Assembly (NCBI GenBank): GCA_036924285.1
Contig: JAYKYS010000009.1
Coordinates: forward strand, 20,378,001 to 20,442,000
DNA: 64,000 bases
Origin: Asterella californica
Taxonomy: Eukaryota; Streptophyta; Marchantiopsida; Marchantiales; Aytoniaceae
Direction of reading: 5' to 3'
The notes under the pieces were generated by a model. The model was not told where the DNA came from, did no database searches, and saw nothing but the letters and a program-made list of their open reading frames with translations. Below, in pieces: positions 1 to 9,911 of the stretch (within the stretch, counting starts at the first letter, position 1; each line of letters begins with the position of its first letter). A program made the position numbers and the translations under genes.

Positions 1-320
1 GAAAGCTGACAAGGAGCTCTATCCACTGGTGCGATAAAAACGAAGATCCGAAGTGGTGCCAAAAACCCGAAAGCTGGGGCCTAGCTTATTTTCTCCATCT
101 TTCGAGTCCTGTAACTTCTCCACTAGGCGTCCAAACGAAGTAGACAAAGTGCCTATGGAAAGCTGACAAGGAGCTCTACCCATCTATGCGATGAAAATGG
201 AGATCTGAGATTGTGTCAAAAACCCGTAAGCTGAGGCCTAGCTTATCTTCTCATGAGTGTCTTTGGAGCGACAAGCATCTAAGTTTGAATTTCAGGTAGG
301 AGCCGGTCCACGACACGACA
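1..320 (-). repeat. 3' part of a family-A long LTR
   Basis: This matches the right-hand ends of the repeats at 10998-12606, 21064-22896 and 60300-62142. It contains parts of two copies of a 157-bp internal tandem unit (the 'gcctagctta' motif near 75 and 235) and ends in GACACGACA at 320, the family terminus. In the complete element at 10998-22896 this LTR is transcribed on the minus strand. Sequence from 321 onward belongs to an unrelated plus-strand gypsy element, so this LTR probably truncated that element's gag. The remainder lies outside the window. Confidence 0.8.
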
Positions 321-336
321 GCGGATTGAGCTCAAC

Positions 337-2412
337 ATGGTGGAGGAGAGGGTGGTGGTTGCTGGGTTCAGCAAAGAGACACCACATGGAGCGACCACCT
401 CTTCTCGAGGATCACAGGCTACGCAACAGCGTGGTGGTGGTGGTGGTGGTAAGGATCGTGCGGAGCAGTCACGATCTCAGAGAGGTGTTGGAGGATCTGG
501 TGGGCAGAAACTCGTGCCATCCTTCTCTAGCCAGCAGCAAGCGGATCCTTGCTGGACGTGTGATGGTCCTCATCAGCAAAAGGACTGTCCACAGAGGAGA
601 GGTGGTTATGAGACGTCAGGAACGTCTCAAGCAGCACCTAGGCAATGTGAGCATTGCGGACGACCTGATCACAGTAGTGACCGTTGTTTTGATCTCCATC
701 CCGAGTTGCGGCAAGGGAAGACTGATCGTGGACGAGGTGGAGGAGCTCAAGGAGACCGTGGTGGTCGAGCTGGAGGTAGAGGTCCAGCACCTGGGAGAGG
801 ACCGGTCAGTCCACCGTCTGCTACGACGTTAGAAGCAGGTATGGCTGCTCGGATTGAGCAGCTGGAGCATAGGATAGTTAGTATGACTATGGCTCTGCGG
901 AGATCAGGTGGAACAGAGGCTTCCACGTCTTATGGAGAAGAAGGAGGTGACTTCGACTTCATGGCTGGTGTGGCGCAGATTGAGGCATCTGCGGCAGTGA
1001 CTAGAGGTGCAGTACGTGTCTCTGAGCCACGAGGTGCGTCAGTGGAGTTGGATCCACAACGCGGAGAGGCTGGTAGACAGGTCAGGCTTCCTCAGTCGTT
1101 CACGTTATCGGAGGCGTTGAGGACCACATCTATGGTTCCTAAATGGCATACCGATGGTGTAGTAGAGTTGGAGGCATCGACATCCAGGAGTGGGTGTGAT
1201 GTGAGTCCACCTTCGACGTCTGTGGATGCGACGTCGAATCTGACGTTGGGGGCGGCTACAGCAGTTTTGCGAGCCCCACTATTCTCAGCCACGGATATGA
1301 AGGCATTGGGAGTCAACTTGGCTCCAGTGTTCCAGTTGGCGGCCACGCTCAGTGAGAGAGAGGATGTAGTTACCTCTAGTGCTGAAGTAGTTCAGCGAGA
1401 GACGGTAGACGTGTCCATGGAGTCGAGGATCAAGACAGCTACCAGTGGTACTTGGCAAGCGGCGGCTGCTAGGTTAGATGAGTTACCAGCTAGGCCGGCG
1501 ATTGACCGTGCTGGTTTGGCACCAGGTGTGGTGTTGTCGGACAACAGAAGTGGTATCTTCTGTTTGGTGGCACCTTCAGGGAAAGTGTATCGACCCCAAA
1601 AGATCTTGTTAGACTCTGGAGCCCAACCGTTGATGTTGAGAAAGACGACGTGTATTGGTTTGGGTCTGAAGAAGTCCGAGATAGAGATATGTCCATTCCA
1701 GTTGCAGACATCTCTAGGAGGATCAGGAGGTACGGCTCTACACATGACACGTGAGATGTTGACGGTGAGAGTTCGGCTAGATCATCCCACGGATGGCTCT
1801 ATCGTGAGGGCCAAGGCCATCGTTACAACCGTAGAGTCTTATGATGTATTGGTTGGAGGTGCTGTGTTGTACCCTATGGGGTTCATGATCGACTATTGGG
1901 CGGACACAACATCTTACATACCAGGTTGGCAGTCCGATGAGGGACGAGTGAGCCGCTTACCAGTGCGGTTCAGTGCTAGAGTTGGGACGACGGAGCATAC
2001 ACCAGGAACGATGGCATCCGTTGCAGGGTTTAGTTCGGTCATCACTTGGCCGGGCGAGTTGTTGGAGGGCAATGCCCATGCGGAGGATGCTCCGGTCTTT
2101 GAGGAGATGGAGGACATGCCTAGCATGTCTACGTTAGTACCATCTGCCTTGGATGTTCCACTCTGGAGTTCGAGTGGAGAGTTACAGCAGTATACTGATC
2201 AGTTGGTGCAGCAGGCTTGGAGTGAAGCCTTTGTACCACCAGTAGAGGAACAAAGGGTTGTTCCTGCTACTGGCCCTGTGACCTTATCACCGTTGGATAC
2301 GACTCCCATTGTGTGGCAATATCTAGAGGAGGGTGTATGTGTGCTCGAGCTGTTTGGAGGGATCAGCACAGGTTTGGCTGCGGTATTGCAAGCAGGTATA
2401 CAAGTACAGTGA
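337..2412 (+). CDS. gag-pol: gag zinc-knuckle region, aspartic protease and start of DNA methyltransferase
   Basis: The open frame encodes 691 residues. Residues 1-70 are low-complexity Gly/Ser/Gln. Two zinc knuckles follow: C72-C75-H79-C84 (CX2CX3HX4C) and C104-C107-H112-C117 (CX2CX4HX4C). A basic Arg/Gly linker comes next, then a long unassigned region. A retropepsin motif LLDSGAQPL has its catalytic Asp at residue 426 (codon 1612-1614). Methyltransferase motif I, VLELFGG, starts at residue 669 (2341). The ATG at 337 is only the first one in frame; the true start of gag was probably upstream and is lost at the LTR-A junction. The TGA at 2410-2412 is a single C-to-T change from CGA, and the same frame continues directly into the methyltransferase core. 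The ORF seen in another frame at 257-832 is a shadow. Confidence 0.85.
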   Translation: MVEERVVVAGFSKETPHGATTSSRGSQATQQRGGGGGGKDRAEQSRSQRGVGGSGGQKLVPSFSSQQQADPCWTCDGPHQQKDCPQRRGGYETSGTSQAAPRQCEHCGRPDHSSDRCFDLHPELRQGKTDRGRGGGAQGDRGGRAGGRGPAPGRGPVSPPSATTLEAGMAARIEQLEHRIVSMTMALRRSGGTEASTSYGEEGGDFDFMAGVAQIEASAAVTRGAVRVSEPRGASVELDPQRGEAGRQVRLPQSFTLSEALRTTSMVPKWHTDGVVELEASTSRSGCDVSPPSTSVDATSNLTLGAATAVLRAPLFSATDMKALGVNLAPVFQLAATLSEREDVVTSSAEVVQRETVDVSMESRIKTATSGTWQAAAARLDELPARPAIDRAGLAPGVVLSDNRSGIFCLVAPSGKVYRPQKILLDSGAQPLMLRKTTCIGLGLKKSEIEICPFQLQTSLGGSGGTALHMTREMLTVRVRLDHPTDGSIVRAKAIVTTVESYDVLVGGAVLYPMGFMIDYWADTTSYIPGWQSDEGRVSRLPVRFSARVGTTEHTPGTMASVAGFSSVITWPGELLEGNAHAEDAPVFEEMEDMPSMSTLVPSALDVPLWSSSGELQQYTDQLVQQAWSEAFVPPVEEQRVVPATGPVTLSPLDTTPIVWQYLEEGVCVLELFGGISTGLAAVLQAGIQVQ

Positions 2413-3534
2413 TACTTGTATGTGGAGAGAGATGAGATTACGAGACGCATCTCATTGCGACATGTGGCACGTTTGGTGCAGAGATATCTTGAGTTGTTGC
2501 CCATATCAGCTATTAGAGGATACCAGCAAGCATTACCGTCAGATATTTCGTTGCTGGGGGCGCAGGATCTTACGTTTGTTGGCACCATTCACTTGATGAT
2601 AGCCGGATGGCCATGTCAAGCTCACACGCGTGCTGGGAGAGGTCAGGGTTTACATGACCCGCGATCTAGGATGTTCTGGGAGATGTTACGGATCTTACGA
2701 TATCTCCAGATGCATCAGGTGGATTCTCCAGCGTACATCTTGGAGAACGTTCCTTTGTTGGGTGATGCTCGCACACAGATGATGACGAGTGTGCACCAAG
2801 TGCGGTCTTGGATTGGACCAGCAGTGTTGTTGTATGCAGCGAGAGTAGGATCTCGTGCACATCGTCCACGGTTGTGGTGGACGAACTTGTTACCGAGAGA
2901 GGTGCTTAAGCGAGCACACGATAGAGTGAGACGACCAGCACATCTTACGGTAGATAGCATCTTGGATGCAGGACGACGATCTCAAGTAGTGAGAGTCGTC
3001 GATAGGTCACCCATGGCAGTGGTGAACCTAGTGGGACGGCCCATGGTAGCGTTGCCCACGTTGGTAAGCTTTCCAGCATCACATGCTTACAAAGATGGAG
3101 GACCTGGGCTTGTGTGGGATGCTCAATTACGGCAGTTGGTGGAACCCAATGCCGATGAGAGAGAGCGAGCGATGGGTTTCGCTATGAGTACGACGGCAGT
3201 AGCTTCGGTGTCAGAGACTTCACGTTGTCAAGTATTGGGTCAAGCAATGGACTTGAATTGCTTGACATGGATTGTTAACCTTGGATTGACTGAGCAGCGT
3301 CGGATGCGATCGACGGGTGTTACTGCTCGGACACTCTTGAGCTCTTTGTCTACCGGGTCGGTGGAGGCAAAGGCTGGGGGCGAGGCACATGGAGTTCGTC
3401 ATCCTTGGACATCATGGGATGTCATAGAAGAGAGTGTGGAGCTTGCAGCTAGAACTGCAGAAATTTTACGCACAATAGCGGTGGAGGTTGTTGGTGATGA
3501 GCAGAAGGAAACTGCTCCAGAGGCTGCAAGATAG
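2335..3534 (+). CDS. C5-cytosine DNA methyltransferase domain embedded in gypsy polyprotein
   Basis: This domain would transfer methyl groups from S-adenosylmethionine to cytosine C5. Seen in order: motif I VLELFGG (2341), a TGA at 2410-2412, an acidic YVERDE segment (motif II-like), motif IV AGWPCQ with the catalytic Cys in the PCQ codons 2611-2619, motif VI LENVP (ENV at 2743-2751), motif VIII SRAHRPR (Arg codons 2854, 2863, 2869), a variable stretch matching a target-recognition domain, motif IX-like ERERAMGF (about 3154-3180) and motif X-like LGQAMDLN (about 3235-3258). After the TGA the frame is open for 373 codons to a TAG at 3532. It is in the same frame as the upstream protease and the downstream RT, so it is part of the polyprotein and not a neighbouring host gene. 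Only the single stop between motifs I and II breaks the catalytic fold. Which host methyltransferase class it came from cannot be told by eye. Confidence 0.85.
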
Positions 3535-3585
3535 CAGTCAACTACTTCGTCTTCTACCTCTAGCATGGTAACAGAGGATACTTAG

Positions 3586-4800
3586 GAGCCGGAGATTGGA
3601 CCCAAGCTTATAGGAGAGGAGAGACGAAGAGTCCAAAGATTCCTGAAGAGTTATAGGAATTGTTTTGCCTTCAGTATGAAGGATTTGAGTACCTTGAAGG
3701 GACCTGGTATACGGATCGACTTGGCTAACGACACGCCAATCTTTCGACGTCCTTACAGGTACAGTGACATGGAGAGAGCTTTGATCCAGAGTCAGACTCA
3801 AGACTTGTTGGAGGCTGGGTTGGTGGAGATGTCGCATGGAGAGTATGCATCTGCCACAGTTATGCCAGCCAAGAAAGATATGTATGGCAACTACACGGAT
3901 AAGCGGATGTGTGGAGACTACCATCCTATCAATCGGCAGACGCAATCCGATAAGTATGCCATGCCGACACTTGAGGAGATCTTTGATGCAGTGGGGCATG
4001 TGAAGGTCTTCAGTACTTTGGATCTTCGAGCAGGGTATCATCAGTTGCCAATGAGAGAAGAAGATAAGTCCAAGACAGCATTCTGGGGAATTGACTCTCA
4101 CGGCAAGGATTGTTTGTATCAGTGGCGGTTCTTATCATTTGGGTTGAAGAACGCCCCTGTTGAGTTCCAAAGGATGATGGACAGAATCCTAGCAGGATTG
4201 GATTTTGTCAGATGTTATATTGACGACATCTTAGTCTATAGTGCTACAGTGGAGGAGCACGAGAGACACTTACGGGATGTGTTTGAGCGGTTGAGAGCTC
4301 ATGGGTTGAAGTTACACCTTGAGAATTGTAAGTTCATCCAGGAGTTGGTAGAGTATCTGGGCCACACCATCTATCCAGGTGGGTTGGGTGTTCAACAGAC
4401 GAAGGTTGAGACTATTGCACGTATCCCACGTCCCACAGATGTGAGTCGAGCTCGAGCATTTGTTGGTTTGGTAAACTTTTATCGTCGATACGTGAAGGGA
4501 TTTAGTGCAATTGCGAAGCCGTTGACCAAGCTGATGAAGGTGGACCAGGAGTGGCAGTGGGGAGATGAGCAGGAGCGAGCTTTTGTAGAGCTCAAGGATA
4601 GGTTGACATATGCTCCCATCTTGAGGAGACCCGTTAAGGGGCGTCCTTTCCAACTGCACATCGATTGGAGTATGTTGGGACTTGGAGCAGTGCTGACTCA
4701 GCATGATGATGAGAAAAACGAGTTCGTGGTGGCGTATGCCAGTCGCTCCAACAATTCAGCGGAGGCGAGGTATAGTTCGTATGAGGGAGAGTGTTTGGCG
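3586..4800 (+). CDS. pol: gypsy reverse transcriptase with partial RNase H
   Basis: The reading frame is the same as gag-protease-methyltransferase, re-opened after TAG stops at 3532-3534 and 3583-3585; each is one C-to-T from CAG. A linker (EPEIGPKLIGEERRRVQRF) leads into the RT fingers and palm. Conserved blocks include MCGDYHPIN, STLDLRAGYHQ (first catalytic Asp), LSFGLKNAP, and YIDDI with the catalytic Asp pair at 4222-4227. The thumb and connection follow (FVGLVNFYRRYVKGF). RNase H begins with LHIDWSMLGLGAVL and runs to YSSYEGECLA, where the sequence breaks at about 4800 into the nested minus-strand element. About 60 residues of RNase H and tether are then absent before the integrase region resumes at 8267. 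Confidence 0.92.
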
Positions 4801-6029
4801 GGTAAAATATGTGTTCAGAGGCTGCCCCGTGGCGGTTAAATACAACCTGTTATTCTGATAGTTGACTACGCCCTCTCGCAAGGCAACCGCCAAGTCTTGA
4901 CAGTCTCCTCTGAGATGATTTGGGCTGTCGCACCAAATACATCTCCTTGTAAAGGTTCCTCCTACAGATCGAGCACCTGACGCAACTGGTCGTTGGTCTC
5001 TCCTCAAGTCTGCCATCTCAACCCTCAAATCTCTCAGCTGTTGAGTGAGCTCTTCTATCAAGTTATTCTGATTTCGGTTCTCAGCAGGTCGCTGTTGCTG
5101 TCTAGGTCCTCTCTGTGCTGGGATAGGTACTGCAAGCGCTTGAGCAATCACTTGGGGAACCACTATGGGTGCTTGAGGAATCACAATAGGTGCCTGAGGT
5201 ATTGTAGGAGGAGCTACATGAACTTGAGGAGCTACTCTCTGCTGCTCTGGTAAGGTTTCTAGCTGTAACACCATCCTACCACGACGTTGCCTAGCAAGGG
5301 TAGATACTGCTTCTTCCACTCTCCTCCAATCAGATGTAACTCCCCCTTCAGTCCCTCGATCAGCCAACATAAAACAAAGCCTATCTGCTGTGAACTCATC
5401 CAGAGCCCCCAAGAACAACTCCGTCTTCCTAGCATCCAGCGTCAACTTCTCTAGACCAGAAAGCTGAGAGTACCTCTTCTCAAACTCACGAATTACCTCA
5501 TTCAATCCCATGGAACGTCCAGGCTGACGCTCTATCCAGTCCATGAGAGTTCTTCTGGTGACTCTTTCAGAGTCCTCTTCTAGAAACTCTTCTCTCAGTG
5601 CACGTTCAAACAGAGTCCACCCACCTAAATGTCTTCTCTGTAAATTTCTCACCTTCTCTCTCAATTCAGGGACAACAGTCAACTCAAAACTTAGAATTAT
5701 CTCAACTTCAGTGCCCTTACCAACTCCATCTCACCCACATACTCCCGTAGGTACCTAGTAACATCTCTTCCATCAAATCGTCCACACCGACCAACAATTG
5801 CTTGTAATGCTCTTGTGGACTTCTGCTCAGCTCCCCCAATTGCAGGCTGCTGCTGAATCAAGGCAGCCAACGCCTGAAGAATCTGAGACGTGTCTACAGC
5901 AGGCTGTGCTGTTGCTGTTGGAACCACCGTAGGCCCTCCTTGAGAGCCAATTCCATCTTGACCAGGAGTCCCTTGAACAGGAGCACCTTGAGCAGCAGCT
6001 ACACCTTGTACGACAACACTGTGATCCAT
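4801..6029 (-). pseudogene. gag: Gypsy gag of nested element B, frameshifted
   Basis: Read on the minus strand from an ATG at 6029. The Gln/Pro/Ala-rich N-terminus ends in a block around RFDGRDVTRYLREYVGEMEL. After a frameshift near 5690 the second part (5682 downward) continues with a capsid-like helical region (LREEFLEEDSERVTRRTLMD) and a Pro/Gln-rich linker. It then reaches one zinc knuckle, CIWCDSPNHLRGDC (CX2CX4HX4C). The same protein family is encoded by the minus-strand gag at 20300-21036. The last codons before 4801 run into the antisense of the host element's RNase H, so residues beyond 'NTYFT' are not part of this gag. The frameshift and missing pol make it inactive. Confidence 0.78.
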
Positions 6030-6067
6030 CTTCTCAATTCAGTCAATTCTCCAAATCAATCACCCCA

Positions 6068-6091
6068 ACAGCTCTCAGTGGAAGCACCAGA
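6068..6091 (-). promoter_or_regulatory. Candidate primer-binding site of element B
   Basis: Directly beside the LTR-B terminus at 6092, the minus strand reads TGGTGCTTCCACTGAGAGC. It starts with TGG, the complement of the tRNA CCA end. The cognate tRNA was not identified. Confidence 0.45.
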
Positions 6092-6896
6092 TGTCGAGTT
6101 GAGAGTCTTTCTTGGAGAGGGCGGACCTCCTGACTGTGACCGATCAGAGAAAAACGACCAGAAAGGAAAATAGGTTGCTGCCAACGATGAAATCTCAAAC
6201 CACAGCCTCTGTTTACAAAAACAAGCACTCCAGCACACCTTAGGTACACAGATAGGTCTCTCAAGATCCAAATAACTTTATTTCTGTGTAGCTGCATCAT
6301 CAATTTCTTCAACTGTAAAGAAAATCTCTCTCTCTTTCTCTCCTGCGTGTCTTTTTCTCTCGTCAATTAGTTTTCAACCAAAAGTCTACCAAGTACGTCT
6401 CAATCCGAACCTAATAGTGAAATTCGGACCCCTGAATCTTATTCTTCTCTTTGCCCTAACTGAAACCCTCAGAAATTTGATCATGCGTCGATCAAAAGTC
6501 CTCCGTAGATTTTCAAACGATCTCTCTCAGTAAAACTACCTCCTGAGAGTAATTTCTCCTCCGTACAGTTTATTGGACAACGTCCAAGCTTAAAACTCCT
6601 GCCTCTCTCCCTACGATGATCTTCCAATTCAGTCTGTCAGCAATTTGATCTTTTCCCAGCCTCCTAGCTTCTCCTGCGTGTAATCCTCCTCCTTCCGCTT
6701 CACCTCTCTCCGAAAAATCCTTTTCAAACTGTCCCCGATCCCAAGTCGTCGCAAGTATTTTACCTAAAAGTTAAGGCCCCAGCTTAAGCTGCCCCCTGCT
6801 GTCCTTATAAGCGCAGTCACTTATCAGAAGCAGGGCCCTAGCTAAGCTGCCCCCCTGCTGTCCTTGTCGATGACCCCCTCTTAAACTCTAATTCTC

Positions 6897-7200
6897 CTCC
6901 TTCCGCCTCCGCTGTAATCTTCCGCTTCAAGCTTCCGTTGTAATCTTCCGCTTCAGTTTTCCGTTGTAATCTTCCGCTTCTGCTGTAATCTTCCGCTGCA
7001 AGCTTCCGTTGTAATCTTCCGCTTCCGCTGTAATCTTCCGCTTCAGTTTTCCGTTGTAATCTTCCGCTTCCGTTGTAATATTTCGCTTCAGTTTTCCGTT
7101 GTAATCTTCCACTTCTGCTGTAATATTCCGCTTCCGCTGTAATCTTCCGCTTCAGTTTTCCGTTGTAATCTTCCGCTTCTGCTGTAATCTTTCGCTTTAA
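6897..7200. repeat. CTTCCGYTGTAAT minisatellite in LTR-B
   Basis: About twenty imperfect copies of a 13-14 bp unit (CTTCCGCTGTAAT / CTTCCGTTGTAAT, some separated by CTTCAGTTTTC) lie head to tail. A 61-codon minus-strand frame here (6927-7112) is only the repeat read through and is not a gene. Confidence 0.9.
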
Positions 7201-7407
7201 TTTTAAGGCCCCATCTTAAGCTGTTCCCCTGCTGTCCTTATGCGTACATAATAATCAGCAAAAGTTTCCCGTGCCCTCAATGTCATCTTGATGCCACCCT
7301 GAATATACTACAAGCCATCCAATGTAGGCCGAAGCTCCAACACTTATGAGGCTGCCCCACAGGGCTTACAACCCCCCCATATGCGCACCAAGTATCTCTC
7401 ATAGTAT

Positions 7408-7755
7408 ATTCAGGATGGCATGCGGAGGCTTAGGCCAAGAAGCCCACGATTAAAGGAGATACCGGTCTCCCGCCCTTAGATATGCAGGACGTGGCTGCAT
7501 ATCAAACATAGACTCCTTTCCAGGAGGCCAACATGCCGGAATAGGAACCAGAGACCAGGGGAGATTGATCCTGAAACCACATTCAGGATGGCATGCGGAG
7601 GCTTAGGCCAAGAAGCCCACGATTAAGAGAGATACCGGTCTCCCGCCCCTAGATATGCAGGACGTGGCTGCATATCCAAAATAGACTCCTTTCCAGGAGG
7701 CCAACATGCCAGAATAGGAACCAGAGGCCAGGGGGGATTGATCATGAGACCACTT
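7408..7755. repeat. 173-bp tandem duplication in LTR-B
   Basis: Two near-identical copies, 7408-7580 and 7581-about 7755, each begin ATTCAGGATGGCATGCGGAGG and end in a 'ttgatc' block. They differ by a few substitutions and small indels, so the duplication is fairly recent relative to the LTR. Confidence 0.9.
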
Positions 7756-8266
7756 CCCTCCTAGGCAGGCGCCCTATCACTGGGATGGCCTTTGGTTCCG
7801 TTCAAGAAGGTAAAAACTTTTGTACATATGTTTACCTGAAGAAATTTTCTGTAAAATCTTTACTAGCCTTTCTTACACTAACTTCTCTATACAACTCTGT
7901 TTTTAATGAACAAGGAGTCAAAACTATAGTATTTGTGAACACCTACACGCTCACGCTATCCGATTCTGAGTTCGAGTCACGAATCAGAATCGACGGATTT
8001 CCCTCTTTCGCATATTTCACCGCCTAAAACTCGTACTAATTATTGCTTAAAACACTTTCTGTCAAAACTAGAAGCATGAGGTCGCTCTCCTCGTCGAGCT
8101 TTGCATTCTGGTGTCTTTCGACTCCTTTAGGGGTGATATTCCAACCCAAGCTAGGGGGCAGCTTGTCAAGCATAGCCCCAGCTTAGCTCCTGCATAGCTT
8201 TACACAATATAGAAAAAAATCTCTCTGCAATACTTTTCACTGTACAGACCTATGTACAATATGACA

Positions 8267-9700
8267 CCGTGCACGAGTCAGCAGGATCAGACTGGGGCTC
8301 GGTGGCATGACGAGGTTGATGAGGAGATAGTGCCAGGGTGGCATGCATCTGTCTTTCTTTGTGTGTTGGCCATGAACTCTAGTATGGAGGGCCAAGTCGT
8401 ATCTTTCTCTGGTCAGAGAGTAGATGATGAGTCTCTAGATCCTGAGGGTGGAGATGGTGTTGCAGACCAGCGAGATATCCATGATGATGTGACCGTGATG
8501 GAGTATCTACGTACTGGTGTGGTAGTAGGCACAGTAAGTGCCAAGGAGCGAGATCGTGTCCTTCAACGAGCGAAGAGATTTCAACGAGAAGGACGACATG
8601 TACTTCGAGTGTGGGATGATGGGAGAGTACGGATAGTACCACATCCAGCCCAGAGGGGACAGTTAGTACGACATGCCCATGAAGAGTTGGGACATTTTGG
8701 AGTGAAGCGTACACATAGCTTACTCCAAGGACAGTATTGGTGGCGTGGTATGCACATCGATGTGCAACAGTTTGTCGCACGATGTGTGGTTTGTGATCGA
8801 GTATGAGCATCGTTTAATGCTCCTACTCCACAGTTACACCCTTTACCGATTATGGAGTTGGGTTACCGTTGGAGTTTGGATTTTGCGGGACCTTTATCGT
8901 TGATCGTACGGCACCACCGGTATGTGTTGGTGATGGTGGAGCACTTCTCCAAGTGGATTGAGTTGGTGGCATTACCAGACAAGGCGAGTGAAGGGACGGC
9001 ATATGCATTCTTAGATCAAGTGTTGAGTCATTTCGGAGCACCAGCTGAAGTGTTGACAGACCAAGGTACAGAGTTCCTTGATGAGTTTCAGGCCTTGTGT
9101 GATCAGACGCTGATTGATCATCAGACTACATCTCGAGATCATCCTGAGGCGTTTGGCGGAGAGAGTAGTCCAGACGGTGAAGAGAGGATTGTGCAAGTAT
9201 GGCTTGCAGAAGGGTCACTTGGGAGACTGGGATGTGCAGTTACCTTGGTTGGCTATGGGTTACCGTTTCAGCCGACAAGCGTCTTTGGCTTCCTTCTCAC
9301 CGTATTTTCTATGTATGGCCGAGATCCAGATCTACCTTCGGTCATTCGTCGTGATTCTGCTGAGGTGCTGGACCTTGATGACCCGGATATGTGGGTGAGA
9401 GCATGTTCTCAACGAGCAGAGACATTTCGGAGAATTATGCCTATGACTTTTGAGAACCTAGCGATTGCCCAGCATAGAGACACGTTGCGATATGCGACTA
9501 TCCGAGGAGGAGGTTATCGACCATCGATTCGCAAGTTTCATCCTGACGATTATATCTATCTGCAGCAGACCGCACCGACAACGTTGGATAGTGACCGTAG
9601 GGCGCACTATTTTACGAGTGCGAGAGGTGTTACCTTTTGGAGTACTCATGTTAGAGGGCCGTGATGGTGTTGTGTGGAAGAACCATGTGCGTAATTGCGC
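8267..9700 (+). pseudogene. pol: Integrase of the methyltransferase gypsy element, frameshifted
   Basis: The host frame resumes at 8267 with the tether (QDQTGARWHDEVDEEIVPGW). The zinc-binding HHCC domain shows HEELGHFGVKRTH followed by CVVC. The core shows WSLDFAGPL (first Asp), LTDQGTEF (second Asp) and the glutamate motif LAERVVQTVKR, which is readable only after a frameshift near 9150. The original frame returns near 9315 (YGRDPDLPSVIRR). A third frameshift near 9590 moves into frame 3, where a C-terminal barrel-like segment (GRTILRVREVLPFGVLMLEG) ends in NHVRNCAPCHLPN. The TGA at 8804-8806 is one C-to-T from CGA. With the frameshifts read through, every catalytic residue of the DDE triad is present, so this was once a full integrase. 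Confidence 0.88.
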
Positions 9701-9767
9701 ACCATGTCATCTTCCCAACATTGATGGTACCGTTGACCCAAGCTTAGCAATTGTACGCGCGGGCTTG

Positions 9768-9911
9768 AGGTGTATGTTGTGTGGGTCTGCTGGTGGAGCA
9801 GCTCGTATGTTGGTGTGTGATGGTTGTTCGAGAGGTTGACACATGTCATGTTTGACTCCACCTCTCAGTGTAGTTCGTACTGGACGGTGGGTTTGTCCTC
9901 GATGTATATAG
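9768..9911 (+). pseudogene. PHD finger at the integrase C-terminus
   Basis: In the frame of the integrase barrel, a Cys4-His-Cys3 zinc finger is laid out as CMLC (9771, 9780), then C-DG-C (9816, 9825), H-MS-C (9840, 9849) and CPRC (9894, 9903). GRWVCP just before the last pair is the usual PHD tryptophan context. The codon before the His is TGA (9837-9839); PHD fingers normally carry Trp here, so this is one G-to-A from TGG. A TAG at 9909 ends the frame. PHD fingers typically bind histone H3 tails by methylation state. By analogy with the chromodomain of chromoviral integrases it may have guided integration; that role is inference. Confidence 0.85.

Larger units (their letters stand above)
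4801..8266 (-). mobile_element. Nested minus-strand gypsy fragment (gag + 5' LTR-B)
   Basis: This fragment lies inside the methyltransferase-gypsy pol. It holds a complete-looking LTR (6092-8266, TGTC...GACA ends), a leader with a candidate primer site, and gag as far as just past its zinc knuckle. Protease, pol and the other LTR are missing. At 4800/4801 the host element's RNase H frame joins directly to this element's gag on the opposite strand, so a deletion took both the rest of this insert and part of the host RNase H. At 8266/8267 the host element resumes cleanly. Confidence 0.8.
6092..8266 (-). repeat. LTR-B (5' LTR of nested gypsy), 2,175 bp
   Basis: The boundaries are TGTCGAGTTG at 6092 and ...ATATGACA at 8266, giving TGTC/GACA inverted termini. 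Gag-side leader lies to the left and the interrupted host integrase resumes at 8267. Inside are a CT-rich minisatellite (6897-7200), repeated 'ctgccccctgctgtcctta' blocks near 6790, 6848 and 7220, and a 173-bp tandem duplication (7408-7755). No partner LTR remains in the window, so a single copy defines the ends. Confidence 0.7.

Noticed and set aside
257..832. 191-codon plus-strand ORF
   Set aside because: It overlaps the gag zinc-knuckle frame in another phase. Its Val/Arg-rich sequence is the shadow of a GGT-rich stretch.
2335..3534. Methyltransferase as an independent host gene
   Set aside because: It shares one uninterrupted frame with the protease before it and the RT after it, apart from single-base stops, and has no introns or promoter of its own.
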